Positions 46,255 to 56,609 of a stretch of DNA of 64,000 bases are shown here, in pieces. The notes beneath the pieces were generated by a model, which saw nothing but the letters and a program-made list of their open reading frames with translations, was not told the DNA's origin and did no database searches. The DNA is from Aspidapion aeneum (lineage: Eukaryota; Arthropoda; Insecta; Coleoptera; Brentidae). The position numbers were made by a program, and so were the translations under genes. The stretch is from NCBI GenBank assembly GCA_963576565.1, contig OY755038.1, forward strand, positions 66,399,908 through 66,463,907, in the 5' to 3' direction. Each line of letters opens with the position of its first letter. Within the stretch, counting starts at the first letter, position 1.

Positions 46255-46435
46255 GAAGATGGTGCTAGTGAGAGCAAAACAAGGATAAAAACGCATTTTA
46301 TTGTATCCAAGCTTTGAGTTAAAAAAAAACGATTTTTAGATAGTAAGTTGCCGCAGAATCTAGAAAGATAAAGTTTAATACGAATTTTCATTAAAAACAT
46401 ACTTAAACTTAATTTAAACTAGTCTTTTTCTTAAT
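46255..46435 (+). repeat. Dispersed repeat, partner of 12205-12430
   Basis: GAGAGCAAAACA, AAAACGCAT, AAGCTTTGAGTTA, AATCTAGAAAG and ACATACTTAAACTTAATTTA occur in the same order as at 12205-12430. Confidence 0.65.
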
Positions 46436-48229
46436 ATTTAGGTATGAAATGCCTACCTTGAGACCTTTATTTCGGTCACCAGCTACTAACACCAAAAGTT
46501 ACTATAAATAATGTACAGGGTGGCTCAGGAAAATTTTGCACTACTGCAAATTTCATTGGCGCACCCAGGGGAGCCTAGGATTTTTTTAGATATTTTTCAC
46601 ATATTTCTTGAATAAAAAGATAAAATAGCATAAAATACGACATCCTGAGGCTTCAACTTTTATACTGTCATATTAAAGGCAATGCTTTTTTCTTTCTACT
46701 TTTTGTTAATAAAAAACATCTCTAAGGAGACATATTAACAAAATATCATTAATAGTGTTTAAAAAAATAAGCAGGTAAGCAAAAATTAATTTTTTTAAAG
46801 ATTATTATATTTTATACATTTGTGGAGGTTATTTTGACAGCGTATGTCTCCTTAACTTGTAATTTTATCAAAAAATTAAATATATTTTTGGATCACAATT
46901 AGATAAGTATTCATTTGACTATGACAAATTTTTTTTTTTTGCCCCAACCTTTTTTATCTAACTTTACAAATCCTATATCTTAAAAACAGATTGTTGATTG
47001 AAACCAATGTTATATAAACTTTTTTATCAGAGATAACCTTTTGAATTTTAAAATATTTAAATTTTTTTTAGAATGTTGAAAGTATTTTAATTTTTCTTAT
47101 TGAAATTCATAAAAACTTTTGTAAATGTTTTTTATCTATTTTTAAATTTTCGTAACTATGAATAAATGTTGCTTAAAACCGCTTTTTACGTCTAGGTTCA
47201 TAAGTATCCTAAGAGCATAAATGGGCTATTAGACTACTAATATTGTTAAGTCGTATATAGTAACATATGTTTTCTTACCTTAAGGTCGTAGGTAATATTT
47301 ATACCGGCAAAAAATAAAAAAGTGATCTGCATATTTGATCAAACTTACAAATCCGGGGGTCCTTATAATATAAAAACGTTTCAATTTTTCGCGCAGACAC
47401 AAAAACAGCTAAAAATCACAACAAATTGCTGTTTAACATTTTTTTTTGAAAGATGTCAGCCGTGCTTTATAATGTAGCTCTCCGAAGTAAATAGTACTAC
47501 TTTCGCAACTTCAACGTGTAATATTGCAATACTTTTATTAAACTTTTTGCAATTTGTGCAAATATTTGGGGATCTACGAGCAAAATAAATCCTGAATTTG
47601 GATTCAATGAATCGAAATATAGAGACCACTTTTTTGTTTTGTTTGCCGCAGTTATTATTGTTTAAGTTAATATTTTCCTCTGTGCTCTTTTTCAGTGTGC
47701 ACTTTTTTCCACAGGCAATGTATTCCTTAAGTGTGTTTTTTTTGTGCGCTATTTTTCCTGGGCGCTTATTTCTTGGATTCTTATAAAGCAAGTCAACAAA
47801 AATGTTTTTTTTTCAGCCTTTAACTTATTTGTGGTACCATAGAGGAATATATACTATACTCCTGTATGATAGTAGCTGGCTACCTTCATATTTTTAATAT
47901 TTTTGGTTCTTTTACCCCTTTCTTTCCCCCCACCCCCCACCACCCCGTAGAACCGCCAGTATGCAATGGTCAGCAACGGCCACTCACGGACTTTCTAAAT
48001 GTTTTTAGAGATGACGCGATAAACCGTGCTAAAGGATGCATTTTGTAACATTAGCTCATACCTATATCTTTAATCAAACCACCGTCCACCATGCATAGGT
48101 GTTCATTTAATTTCATGGTTTAACTAAGCGGTAAAGTTTTATCATAAAATAAAAATATATTTTACCACTATTTTTGACAGACTGTAAAGAAAGAAGTTTA
48201 ATGGATTCAAGCTCTTCTGCATGTCGATA
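46436..48229. other. Non-coding stretch left of the BEL element
   Basis: There is one unpaired terminus (TACAGGGTGGCTCAGG near 46513). A 111-codon minus frame (47456-47791) is lysine/asparagine-rich and not recognised. A C-rich tract lies near 47925-47945. Confidence 0.4.
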
Positions 48230-48929
48230 CCCTGGTGGTCCAGAAAGGAGAGTTGTCTGGAATTTAACGGTGTCAGATGTGGACTGTAAATTTAAGGGAA
48301 TAAGGTCATAGGCTAAGCTGGTACAAGGGATTCTGAAATGGTCTAGTTTACCTTCTAGGTTAGTGTAGCAATAAACAAATGTATGTAAGGTAAAAATAAT
48401 GCATTTTCACTTACCATTTTTATACAGGAAGTGGAACTCATGGGAGGACGCGCTGTTAAACCGTATTTTTTGCACCCCACATTCCTGTGGTAGGAGAGTC
48501 GCTAACACGCGTGTATTCTCGTTCGAAGGCGAAACGGTTCTCTAATGCTGCAGCAGGTATCGCTACTGCGTTCGTTCTCCCACATGTCGCCCAGTGGCGT
48601 CGTTAATCCATAGGCGTAGGAGAAAAGGAATAAGTAGGAAGGAATGAGATTACGAAGGTCCATATTAAAGGAACTAGGAACCTTAGTAATTCAAAATGCA
48701 TTTTATGTAAAGTAAATTAATTATAGCAAATTGTAATATTTGCCTTTAAAACCGCGGGAGTTTCAAATGCAAATAACCCAGTAATTTTAAGTACTTAATT
48801 AGTTAATTAATACTAAATAAACAAAAAATAGAAAATGCTCTAGTGAATCACCAAATAGCCTAATTCGAACCAATTTGGTAAATTATAGTAAAAAGAACAT
48901 ATTTACAAAAAGGAAGGCGGGACGAACCA
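48230..48929 (-). repeat. 3' LTR of BEL/Pao element
   Basis: A 700-bp direct repeat of 55481-56180. In element orientation it begins TGGTTCGTCCCGCC and ends ..GGACCACCA. The three further bases GGG are shared by both copies, so the true end is at 48233 (canonical TG..CA) or 48230. Confidence 0.95.
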
Positions 48930-48945
48930 TTTCCCACCCCCCTGA
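48930..48945 (-). other. Polypurine tract
   Basis: On the minus strand AGGGGGGTGGGAAA lies directly before the TGG start of the 3' LTR, where the primer for plus-strand DNA synthesis is expected. Confidence 0.75.
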
Positions 48946-48971
48946 GAATGCCCAGGGGCATTTCAGAGAGT

Positions 48972-51900
48972 TTAATTTGTAGGCAGGGCGCATAGTTTTA
49001 CCAAAGGCCGTTTGTAGGTACCTTTAGTAGTCTTTACAATAGCAACCCGTGGAACATTATCAGAACCTTTAATAAGGTCTTCAATGCGGCCTAGGGGCCA
49101 ATCCAATGGAGTGGAATTTTCATCTTTGATCAGTACCATAGTACCAATATCAATGGAAGCAAGAGGTTGGTGCCATTTGGCTCGCTGTTGCAAAGTGTGC
49201 AAATATTCGCGATGCCAGCGAATCCAAAAATCGCGGTGCATTCTTTGCAACAGTTGCCACCTGGACAGCCTGTTTAACGCAATATCGCAGTAGTTTGGAT
49301 CGGGTATTGTACCTGGAGGCCTCAAATTTAAAAAATTATTAGGAGTCAAGACCGCCAGATCAGTAGGATCGGTGCTTAAGGCACATAAAGGACGTGAGTT
49401 CATTATGGCTTCAACTTGGGTTAAAACCGTATTTAATTCCTCATAGGTGAGTATTTGATTTCCAACTACCCTGTGAAGATGAGTCTTTAAAGATTTAATG
49501 TTTGATTCCCAAATGCCTCCCATGTGGGGAGCAGCAGGTGGGTTAAAAGACCAAACTATACCTTCCCCCTTCACGCAATCAGAAAAAATTTGTCGCAAGT
49601 ATTTTTCAGAGGCCACGAAGTTGGTCCCGCAGTCTGAAGAGATCTTTGAGCATAGTCCTCTTCTAGCTATGAAGCGGCGCAGAGCAGCCAGAAAGGCTTC
49701 TGATGTCATATCAGAGACTAACTCTAAATGCACGGCTTTAACAGCGCAACAGATAAATAAACAGACATATGCTTTCATGGTTTTTGCACCTCTGGTCCGA
49801 CCAAGAGTAATCTTGAACGGACCACAAAAATCTATACCTACATTTTCGAACACCTTTGCTTCGGAAACTCTAAATTTCGGTAGGTTACCCATAGGGGGTT
49901 GAAGGGAGTTAGGTTTAGTTTTCCAGCAAGTATGGCAAGAACTTAAAACTTTTCTCACTACCTTTTTAGCAGACAATACCCAGAAGTTTTGCATTAGTAA
50001 AAAAGTTGTGGTCTGTATACCACAATGAAGATTGCTGCGATGCAAATCTAAAATCAGTAATTCAGTGAATTTTGCACTAGAAGGCAAAAGAATTGGAAAT
50101 TTTTTATCGTATGATAAATTTGAATGGCATAAACGGCCTCCAACACGAAGCAAATCGTAGCTTTCATTATGCAAAAATGGACATAATTTTTGAAAAGCTT
50201 TTGGAAGCTGTTTCTTATCTTTTAGTAATTCAATTTCTTTTTGGAAAGAAAAAGATTGTACGCATTTCGAAATAAAAAGTAAGCTTTTGTAGTAATCCTG
50301 ATTTGTAAGGTAATCAGTAGCAAAATTGTATGAGGGATTTTTAAACTTTTGTAACCCTCGCAAAAAGTAAGCAACTATTCTCTTAATTTTAAAAAGAGAA
50401 CTGTATTTTTCAAACAAGTTGTTTACATAATATTCAACTGTTTGTTCGCAAGTAAAAACGTTAAAAATATTTTTTCGCTGTTCTTCCAAAACTGCATTCC
50501 CATCGTAAGTAACTGTCATAAAATCCCAAGTATTTGTAGGTTGGTTTAGAAAAGAAGGCCCTTCTAACCAAAAATAAAATCTTTGTAAATCAGAGGGATA
50601 CATTTCCCTAGTACCGCAGTCAGCAGGATTTTGTTCAGTAGGAACATAATGCCAAAACTCAGGGCTAATTCTTCCTTGTATATAGGCAGTTCTATTCGAA
50701 ACAAATGTTTTAAATTTGTGAGGAGATCCCTGAATCCAAGATAAGGTCACTGTGCTATCAGTAAAAGCAAGAATTTTATCAAATTTAATTTTTTCCGAGA
50801 ACGTTTCTAGTAAAAAATCCATTAATTTAGCCAACAAAACAGCTCCTAAAAGCTCTAGTCTTGGTAAAGTTAGTTTACGACGCAACGGTGCGACTCTAGA
50901 TTTACTACAAACAAAAAAAACTTTAATGTTTCCATCAGAATAAAAAATTCGAATATAAGCGACAGCACAATAGGCCCGTTCTGAACTATCGCAAAATCCT
51001 ACTAGCTGGATTTGACTAGCATTAGGCAAAATTATTTGACGAGGAATTTTAACAGAATGCAAAAACTTTAATTCATTTTTAAATTTTTCCCATTTAAAAA
51101 CAATTTCCGGACTGACAGGGTCGTCCCAGTTTAAGTCTTCTGCCCAGCAGTATTGAACAATTAATTTTAAAATTAAAACTATTGGCGCCAAAAAAGACAG
51201 AGGGTCGTAAATGCGGGCCAAATTACTTAAAATTGTTCTTTTAGTGCATGTTTGGAGAGAACAGTCGAAAGTATAAAAAAATTCATCAGTATGAGGGTTC
51301 CAATTTAAACCGAGAATTTTCAAAGTTGAATTTTCAGCATCTAAATCGAGAGAAAGAGCCTTCATCGAAATGTGTGACTCAGGAAGATCGGATAGTAACT
51401 CGGGACAATTGCTCGCCCATTTACGCAATTCGAATCCACCTCGGCTAAGTAGCTCGATTAATTGATTTTTCATCTCAGTGGCCTTAAAAAAGTCATCACT
51501 TCCCGAAATCACATCATCGACAAAAACTGCCTCCTCAATGATTTTTGAGGCAAGAGGAAGGTCCTCATGCTCTCTAGCAAGTTGCAGCAAAGTTCTGATA
51601 GCCAAAAAGGGGCTACAAGAGACCCCGAATAAAACTCTATTTATTTCGAAGTCTTGAATAGGCTGGTTAGGATCAAACCTCCAAACTATTCTTTGAAAAT
51701 TAGTTTGACTAGGGTCAACTAAAATCATCCTGTACATTTGACGGATGTCGCAACAAAAGCAAAATTTATGCAAACGATAAAGTAATAAAATTTTTTGTAA
51801 GTCCCTTTGTAAAGGGGGCCCAGTATAAACAGCGTTGTTGAGCGAGATTTTGCCAGGGGCGTGCATGCTCGCATCAAAAACCACCCTCAGGGGGGTGCTA

Positions 51901-54263
51901 GTAGAATCTTTTTTAAACACCGCATGGTGTGCAATATAAAAATGATTTGAAATTTCGGTCGGCAAAGGTGCAGAAACCGGTTGCATATGATTATTATCTA
52001 AATAATCTTGTAAAACAGAGCTGTAGGCAGCATAAAAATCAGGGTTTTGTAGCAATTTCTTCTCAAGGGAGAAAAAACGACGTACGGCAATGGATCGAGT
52101 GTCGCCAAAATCTGGAGCAGTAACTTTAAATGGTAAAGATACAATATATCTCCCCTCCTCATTTTTTGAGGTAGTTTTCAAAAAATAATTTTCGCAAAAC
52201 TCATCTTCGGGGTCAATGGCCTTGACATTAGGTATGTCATCTATTTGCCAAAATCGTTGTAGATTTTTATCTAAATTGACAAAAGAATCGTTCATTGACG
52301 TAGTAAAAAATGTTTTAATTTGATTTGTAGTTGAAGGTGAAAGTGAAAGATTGCCCATTATTCCCCAACCAAAAATAGTATTAATGCAGACGGGGTTGTT
52401 GGGTCCCGTAGACAAACGACCATCTAGCAAAATGTAAGGGTACACATCGCCGCCCAACAATAAATCAATTTTATCGCTTTTATTAAAGCCTGGGTCAGCT
52501 AGTTTTAAGTTGGCGAGAAAAGGAAAACTTTTAATCGAAAATGAGGAATGAGGTAAATCACTACAAATTTTATCGAGTATTATCGCATCAAAATTAAAAA
52601 CAAAATTATTATCACGCAAAGAGGATATATTGCAATTAATTCCAGATTTTGCCGAAGTTGTCATTCGATCTAAGCTTTGTAGAGTCATGGCGATATTAAA
52701 TTTAGGAAGGCCCAAACTATCAGCACATGACTTAGATATAAATGAAGATTGAGCACCAGAGTCACAGATGGCGCGCACTGTGTGCCAATTTTGAAAAACA
52801 TCCTGTATTTGTATTAAAGCGGTACAGAGAAGTACTTCGCGATCATTTAAAGACATACCAGTAACAATGGTGTTAGTGGTTCTATTAAATTCGGTAGCCA
52901 CGGGGCTCCTCGGGGGTTGCACTGCAGAAGTAGAGGGGCTACTCGCAGAACTAGGTGTAGAATTAATAGGAAAAAAATGTAAGAGACTGTGATGAAATTG
53001 GCCACAATGTAAACATCTTTTTTCTGATTTGCATTGCTGGGGTAAATTATGCTTTGAGGCCAAACAGTTGACACACGCTTTATGTTGTTTAACAATCTCA
53101 AAACGTTGCTGGGGAGTTTTCGCCAAAAAATTAGGACATCTGTATATTATATGATCGCCACTTTTACAGAGAAAACAAAAATTTTGAGGGTTTGGAGTAT
53201 TATTTAAGCCACTTTGGCCATTTGGAGACTGGGAGGCATTTTTGGAGGCTCTCTGAGTATTAGCAAACAAAGCAGATCGATTTTGAAACTTTGCTTGATT
53301 TTTCTGACTTGAAATTGACAAATCTTTATTTTTTAAGTAATCTTGAGTTTGTTGTATTTGTTCCAACGCAATGCAATGGCTAGAAACAAAAGCACGAATT
53401 TTATCATAAGAGGGGATCTCATTGGAGCAATAATTTTGCTCAAATGCCTTGCGCGTGGTTGGGTCCAACCTATCCAAGAGCATTTGTGCCATAATATAAT
53501 CCCAAAACTCCGTTTTAAAACCCATGACTTTTAAAGCACTTAAGTTTTTCGAAAAACAATCAAGCAAATTCCTCAAATTCGTAGCATTCTCTTTAGTAAG
53601 AGGAGAGAAGCCTTCAATTGCCTTCCAGTGAAGGTAAGCTTGTAATCGTTTATTTGTATACCTATCCACCAAGGTGTGGTAGGCATTTAAATAATTTTCA
53701 GCAAGGATAGGAATGTCAGAAATGACATCCAGGGCAGGGCCCTTTAAATTAGAAAAAAGCAAATTGAATTTTTCAAAGTTTCCCAGCGACCTATTATTGT
53801 GCACGGTAGCATTAAAGGCTTGCAAAAAGGTTGGAAACTCCTTAAATTCCCCTTGAAAAAGAGGTATTTTTATCCTAGGCAGTAAACCATGCTGGTCTGT
53901 GGAGGCACAGGGACTGCCCATGGGATTTATCGTACTGCTCAAAAGCCCTCCATCTTCAAAGGGTAGTTCGAAAAGTTCGTAAAATATAGTGGAAATCTCG
54001 TCACAGCGTTTGCAAAAGTCCATAGCCACTTTGTTTTCTACTACTAAGCGATCCTCATCAGAGGCTACCAACGTCAACAAAGTATTATGGTGCTTTTCAA
54101 AATCTTTTTTGATTTTTGACAATGTCCGAAATTTGACTTTAAAGCCGCTGTGATAGGCAGGGTCATTTTTTGCGAGGGTCGCGGATTCAATGATCAAATT
54201 TAGCTGTGAAATCGCACTATAGCGCAAGGCTTTAGCCTTTAAAATTTTATCCGAACTAGACAT
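48972..54263 (-). CDS. BEL/Pao Gag-Pol polyprotein, intact, 1,763 aa
   Basis: It starts at a true ATG (54263) and stays open for 1,763 codons, a normal length for the family. An N-terminal gag region is followed by a DUF1759-like segment (FQGEFKEFPTFLQAF near 135-150). A CCHC knuckle has C363, C366, H371 and C376, with a second Cys/His cluster near 393-425. The aspartic protease motif is CDSGAQSSF (D501). The reverse transcriptase includes RVVFDAS and the FVDDV box (D916, D917), and a peptidase-A17-type region surrounds it. RNase H starts near GFCDSSE (about 1085). The integrase zinc motif H..H..C-x2-C lies near 1404-1446, and the core acids are D1478, D1544 and E1586. A DUF5641-like C-terminus contains WPLGRIEDL. 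All catalytic residues are present. It makes the particle and enzymes for replication and integration. Antisense frames here are shadows. Confidence 0.95.
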   Translation of the reverse strand: MSSSDKILKAKALRYSAISQLNLIIESATLAKNDPAYHSGFKVKFRTLSKIKKDFEKHHNTLLTLVASDEDRLVVENKVAMDFCKRCDEISTIFYELFELPFEDGGLLSSTINPMGSPCASTDQHGLLPRIKIPLFQGEFKEFPTFLQAFNATVHNNRSLGNFEKFNLLFSNLKGPALDVISDIPILAENYLNAYHTLVDRYTNKRLQAYLHWKAIEGFSPLTKENATNLRNLLDCFSKNLSALKVMGFKTEFWDYIMAQMLLDRLDPTTRKAFEQNYCSNEIPSYDKIRAFVSSHCIALEQIQQTQDYLKNKDLSISSQKNQAKFQNRSALFANTQRASKNASQSPNGQSGLNNTPNPQNFCFLCKSGDHIIYRCPNFLAKTPQQRFEIVKQHKACVNCLASKHNLPQQCKSEKRCLHCGQFHHSLLHFFPINSTPSSASSPSTSAVQPPRSPVATEFNRTTNTIVTGMSLNDREVLLCTALIQIQDVFQNWHTVRAICDSGAQSSFISKSCADSLGLPKFNIAMTLQSLDRMTTSAKSGINCNISSLRDNNFVFNFDAIILDKICSDLPHSSFSIKSFPFLANLKLADPGFNKSDKIDLLLGGDVYPYILLDGRLSTGPNNPVCINTIFGWGIMGNLSLSPSTTNQIKTFFTTSMNDSFVNLDKNLQRFWQIDDIPNVKAIDPEDEFCENYFLKTTSKNEEGRYIVSLPFKVTAPDFGDTRSIAVRRFFSLEKKLLQNPDFYAAYSSVLQDYLDNNHMQPVSAPLPTEISNHFYIAHHAVFKKDSTSTPLRVVFDASMHAPGKISLNNAVYTGPPLQRDLQKILLLYRLHKFCFCCDIRQMYRMILVDPSQTNFQRIVWRFDPNQPIQDFEINRVLFGVSCSPFLAIRTLLQLAREHEDLPLASKIIEEAVFVDDVISGSDDFFKATEMKNQLIELLSRGGFELRKWASNCPELLSDLPESHISMKALSLDLDAENSTLKILGLNWNPHTDEFFYTFDCSLQTCTKRTILSNLARIYDPLSFLAPIVLILKLIVQYCWAEDLNWDDPVSPEIVFKWEKFKNELKFLHSVKIPRQIILPNASQIQLVGFCDSSERAYCAVAYIRIFYSDGNIKVFFVCSKSRVAPLRRKLTLPRLELLGAVLLAKLMDFLLETFSEKIKFDKILAFTDSTVTLSWIQGSPHKFKTFVSNRTAYIQGRISPEFWHYVPTEQNPADCGTREMYPSDLQRFYFWLEGPSFLNQPTNTWDFMTVTYDGNAVLEEQRKNIFNVFTCEQTVEYYVNNLFEKYSSLFKIKRIVAYFLRGLQKFKNPSYNFATDYLTNQDYYKSLLFISKCVQSFSFQKEIELLKDKKQLPKAFQKLCPFLHNESYDLLRVGGRLCHSNLSYDKKFPILLPSSAKFTELLILDLHRSNLHCGIQTTTFLLMQNFWVLSAKKVVRKVLSSCHTCWKTKPNSLQPPMGNLPKFRVSEAKVFENVGIDFCGPFKITLGRTRGAKTMKAYVCLFICCAVKAVHLELVSDMTSEAFLAALRRFIARRGLCSKISSDCGTNFVASEKYLRQIFSDCVKGEGIVWSFNPPAAPHMGGIWESNIKSLKTHLHRVVGNQILTYEELNTVLTQVEAIMNSRPLCALSTDPTDLAVLTPNNFLNLRPPGTIPDPNYCDIALNRLSRWQLLQRMHRDFWIRWHREYLHTLQQRAKWHQPLASIDIGTMVLIKDENSTPLDWPLGRIEDLIKGSDNVPRVAIVKTTKGTYKRPLVKLCALPTN

Positions 54264-54629
54264 GATTTAAAAAAAAAATCCAAAAAATAATTGACAAAAA
54301 TTAGGTAAACTGAAAAAAAAATCAAAATTTGGACACCCTGTATAAATATTAATGTCCTACGTTTAATTACAATAATCAAACTATAAGCGCACAAAAGTAA
54401 AGAAAATACCCGATGCAAACTAATGATAACAAAAAAACTTGTGTATAAGTTTTTTTATCTTCGCCTCGCGAATTCAAATAAGTAGGTACCTACTATGTAT
54501 TAAATTTAAAAATAAATACCTACAAATCAAAAGCATTTAATTTGGTAAAACTATTTATCTGCCTTTACACGAAAACAAATTCTCAAGTTAAGAATTAAAT
54601 TTCCTTCAAAATTTATTATGCACGCAAAA

Positions 54630-54880
54630 AATGGATACAATCATAGCCATTTGCAGACAGATATTATAATAGTAAATTAGAAATAGATATATTCATAGCA
54701 ATTTTTACGCAAAAACGAATATAGTAAAGCATCCGCAATCGGATATAGTCATAGCAATTTGCAATAAGCAAAAATGAATATGGCAATTTGGAGATTTTTT
54801 TCGAGCAAATTGGATATAATTATAGCAATCCACAAATGTGAAGGCACAACGGCTAAAATAATAGCACTTTGCAGACACTA
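54630..54880 (-). repeat. Imperfect repeats of a CATAGCAATTTGCA motif in the BEL leader
   Basis: Variants of GGATA(C/T)AATCATAGC(C/A)ATTTGCA recur near 54632, 54680-54706, 54738-54765, 54800-54830 and 54860-54880 at uneven spacing of about 45-65 bp. They look like a decayed tandem array. Confidence 0.5.
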
Positions 54881-55064
54881 TTTTAAACTATTTCCAGTGA
54901 CAAACAAAAAAACACCCAAATTCTATACGGTTTTTTTTTTTTTTACAAAAAAGAAACGAAAAAACTTGATTTATTCGAAACAAAAAAAAGCATAGTAGTT
55001 TACAGATTTTATCTGTGTTTGGTTTTTCGCATGAAAAGGCTAAATTTATTGTTAAAAATATTTA

Positions 55065-55412
55065 ATTTTTACACAAAAAAAATCGCAAAATGTATTTTAG
55101 AAACCTAGGGGTTTTCTAAAGTAGGCATGTAAGAAAAACAAGGGTTTTTCTTGCATTTGTTTTTACACAAAAAAAAATCGCAAAATGTATTTTAGAAACC
55201 TAGGGGTTTTCTAAAGTAGGCATGTAAGAAAAACAAGGGTTTTTCTTGCATTTGTTTTTACACAAAAAAAAATCGCAAAATGTATTTTAGAAACCTAGGG
55301 GTTTTCTAAAGTAGGCATGTAAGAAAAACAAGGGTTTTTCTTGCATTTGAAACCAGTAAAAAAGGCATTTAGGAAAAACAAGGGTTTTTCTTGCATTTGA
55401 AACCAGTAAAAA
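55065..55412 (-). repeat. Leader tandem array: 3 x 95 bp plus 50-bp units
   Basis: The core AATCGCAAAATGTATTTTAG starts at 55081, 55176 and 55271, exactly 95 bp apart, and the units are almost identical. The array then changes to a 50-bp unit (AGGGTTTTTCTTGCATTTGA at 55331 and 55381). Each unit has two short self-complementary blocks, GAAACCTAGGGGTTTTC and AAGAAAAACAAGGGTTTTTC. Confidence 0.9.
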
Positions 55413-55480
55413 AAAACTAACCTAAAAAGGCAAAAAAACGATTCCAGAAATCCGGGTCGCTAAGGATCAAAAATGGGGCT

Positions 55481-56180
55481 CCCTGGTGGTCCAGAAAGGA
55501 GAGTTGTCTGGAATTTAACGGTGTCAGATGTGGACTGTAAATTTAAGGGAATAAGGTCATAGGCTAAGCTGGTACAAGGGATTCTGAAATGGTCTAGTTT
55601 ACCTTCTAGGTTAGTGTAGCAATAAACAAATGTATGTAAGGTAAAAATAATGCATTTTCACTTACCATTTTTATACAGGAAGTGGAACTCATGGGAGGAC
55701 GCGCTGTTAAACCGTATTTTTTGCACCCCACATTCCTGTGGTAGGAGAGTCGCTAACACGCGTGTATTCTCGTTCGAAGGCGAAACGGTTCTCTAATGCT
55801 GCAGCAGGTATCGCTACTGCGTTCGTTCTCCCACATGTCGCCCAGTGGCGTCGTTAATCCATAGGCGTAGGAGAAAAGGAATAAGTAGGAAGGAATGAGA
55901 TTACGAAGGTCCATATTAAAGGAACTAGGAACCTTAGTAATTCAAAATGCATTTTATGTAAAGTAAATTAATTATAGCAAATTGTAATATTTGCCTTTAA
56001 AACCGCGGGAGTTTCAAATGCAAATAACCCAGTAATTTTAAGTACTTAATTAGTTAATTAATACTAAATAAACAAAAAATAGAAAATGCTCTAGTGAATC
56101 ACCAAATAGCCTAATTCGAACCAATTTGGTAAATTATAGTAAAAAGAACATATTTACAAAAAGGAAGGCGGGACGAACCA
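55481..56180 (-). repeat. 5' LTR of BEL/Pao element
   Basis: It looks identical to 48230-48929 by line-by-line comparison. As the upstream LTR it should contain the promoter and transcript start, but I did not identify a confident TATA box or initiator. Confidence 0.95.
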
Positions 56181-56600
56181 CGGCTAATATGCAAAATTTC
56201 CATTTTTAGCTTTTATCCCTGCAGACGATGCCGCGTTATACTATAAGCCATAAGCTCATTTTCCTTTCATGTAGACTATGTGAATCACCCATCCCTTGCA
56301 CTATAAAGTAGCTGACAAAAAAACAAAATTTTCTTCTTATCGAATGGCTTTTTTTTACGTGAGTAAAATCTTATTCAGTAAGCTTAGCAGCTTAGCACTC
56401 TTCGATTATGTAACCATGAACACAAAAAGAGACTTGATATCAGTGGCGTAGCCAGCAGTGTTCCGTGTTTTCCGGGAACATGGGCCTACACGTTTATTCT
56501 TGACGGCCCGTGACGTGATGTGAGGTGAACTCACCTCTGGGGAATCATTTCCAGTGCAAAAAGGTGGTGAAAGTAAGAGAGGGCCTCAATAAGAGTATAA
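56181..56600. other. Non-coding spacer with an unpaired hAT-like end
   Basis: CAGTGGCGTAGCCAGCAG at 56441 resembles the terminus of the nested hAT-like element at 30057. No matching end or 8-bp duplication was found nearby. Confidence 0.4.
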
Positions 56601-56609
56601 AAAAATAAC

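Larger units (their letters stand above)
54264..55480 (-). other. BEL leader between 5' LTR and Gag start
   Basis: About 1.2 kb of AT-rich, non-coding leader. Nearest the LTR, 55444-55461 (CCAGAAATCCGGGTCGCT) resembles a tRNA T-arm and may relate to primer binding, but no standard TGG-type site abuts the LTR. Further in are the tandem blocks listed separately. Close to the ATG, at 54335-54345, ACACCCTGTATA resembles an unpaired foldback terminus. Confidence 0.6.
48230..56180 (-). mobile_element. BEL/Pao LTR retrotransposon, complete
   Basis: The element reads on the minus strand: 5' LTR (56180-55481), a ~1.2 kb leader with tandem repeats, a single Gag-Pol frame (54263-48972), a purine-rich tract, and the 3' LTR (48929-48230). 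Total 7.95 kb. The domain order gag, protease, reverse transcriptase, RNase H, integrase with a C-terminal DUF5641-like region is that of BEL/Pao. There is no env frame. The two LTRs looked identical over 700 bp by eye, so insertion is recent. No 4-6 bp target duplication is seen: the left flank is ..GTCGATA(CCC) and the right flank CGGCT. Confidence 0.95.

Noticed and set aside
47456..47791. 111-codon minus-strand frame
   Set aside because: Lysine/asparagine-rich from AT bias, starts in no recognisable context, and has no known similarity.
52847..53101. Second minus-strand frame overlapping gag
   Set aside because: It is an out-of-phase shadow of the zinc-knuckle region; composition and position give no support for a separate protein.
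49084..53534. Plus-strand frames of 60-134 codons within the BEL element
   Set aside because: All lie antisense to the intact Gag-Pol frame and have no similarity of their own.
55065..55412. CRISPR-like array
   Set aside because: The repeats are contiguous 95-bp tandem units with no unique spacers, in a eukaryotic retrotransposon leader.
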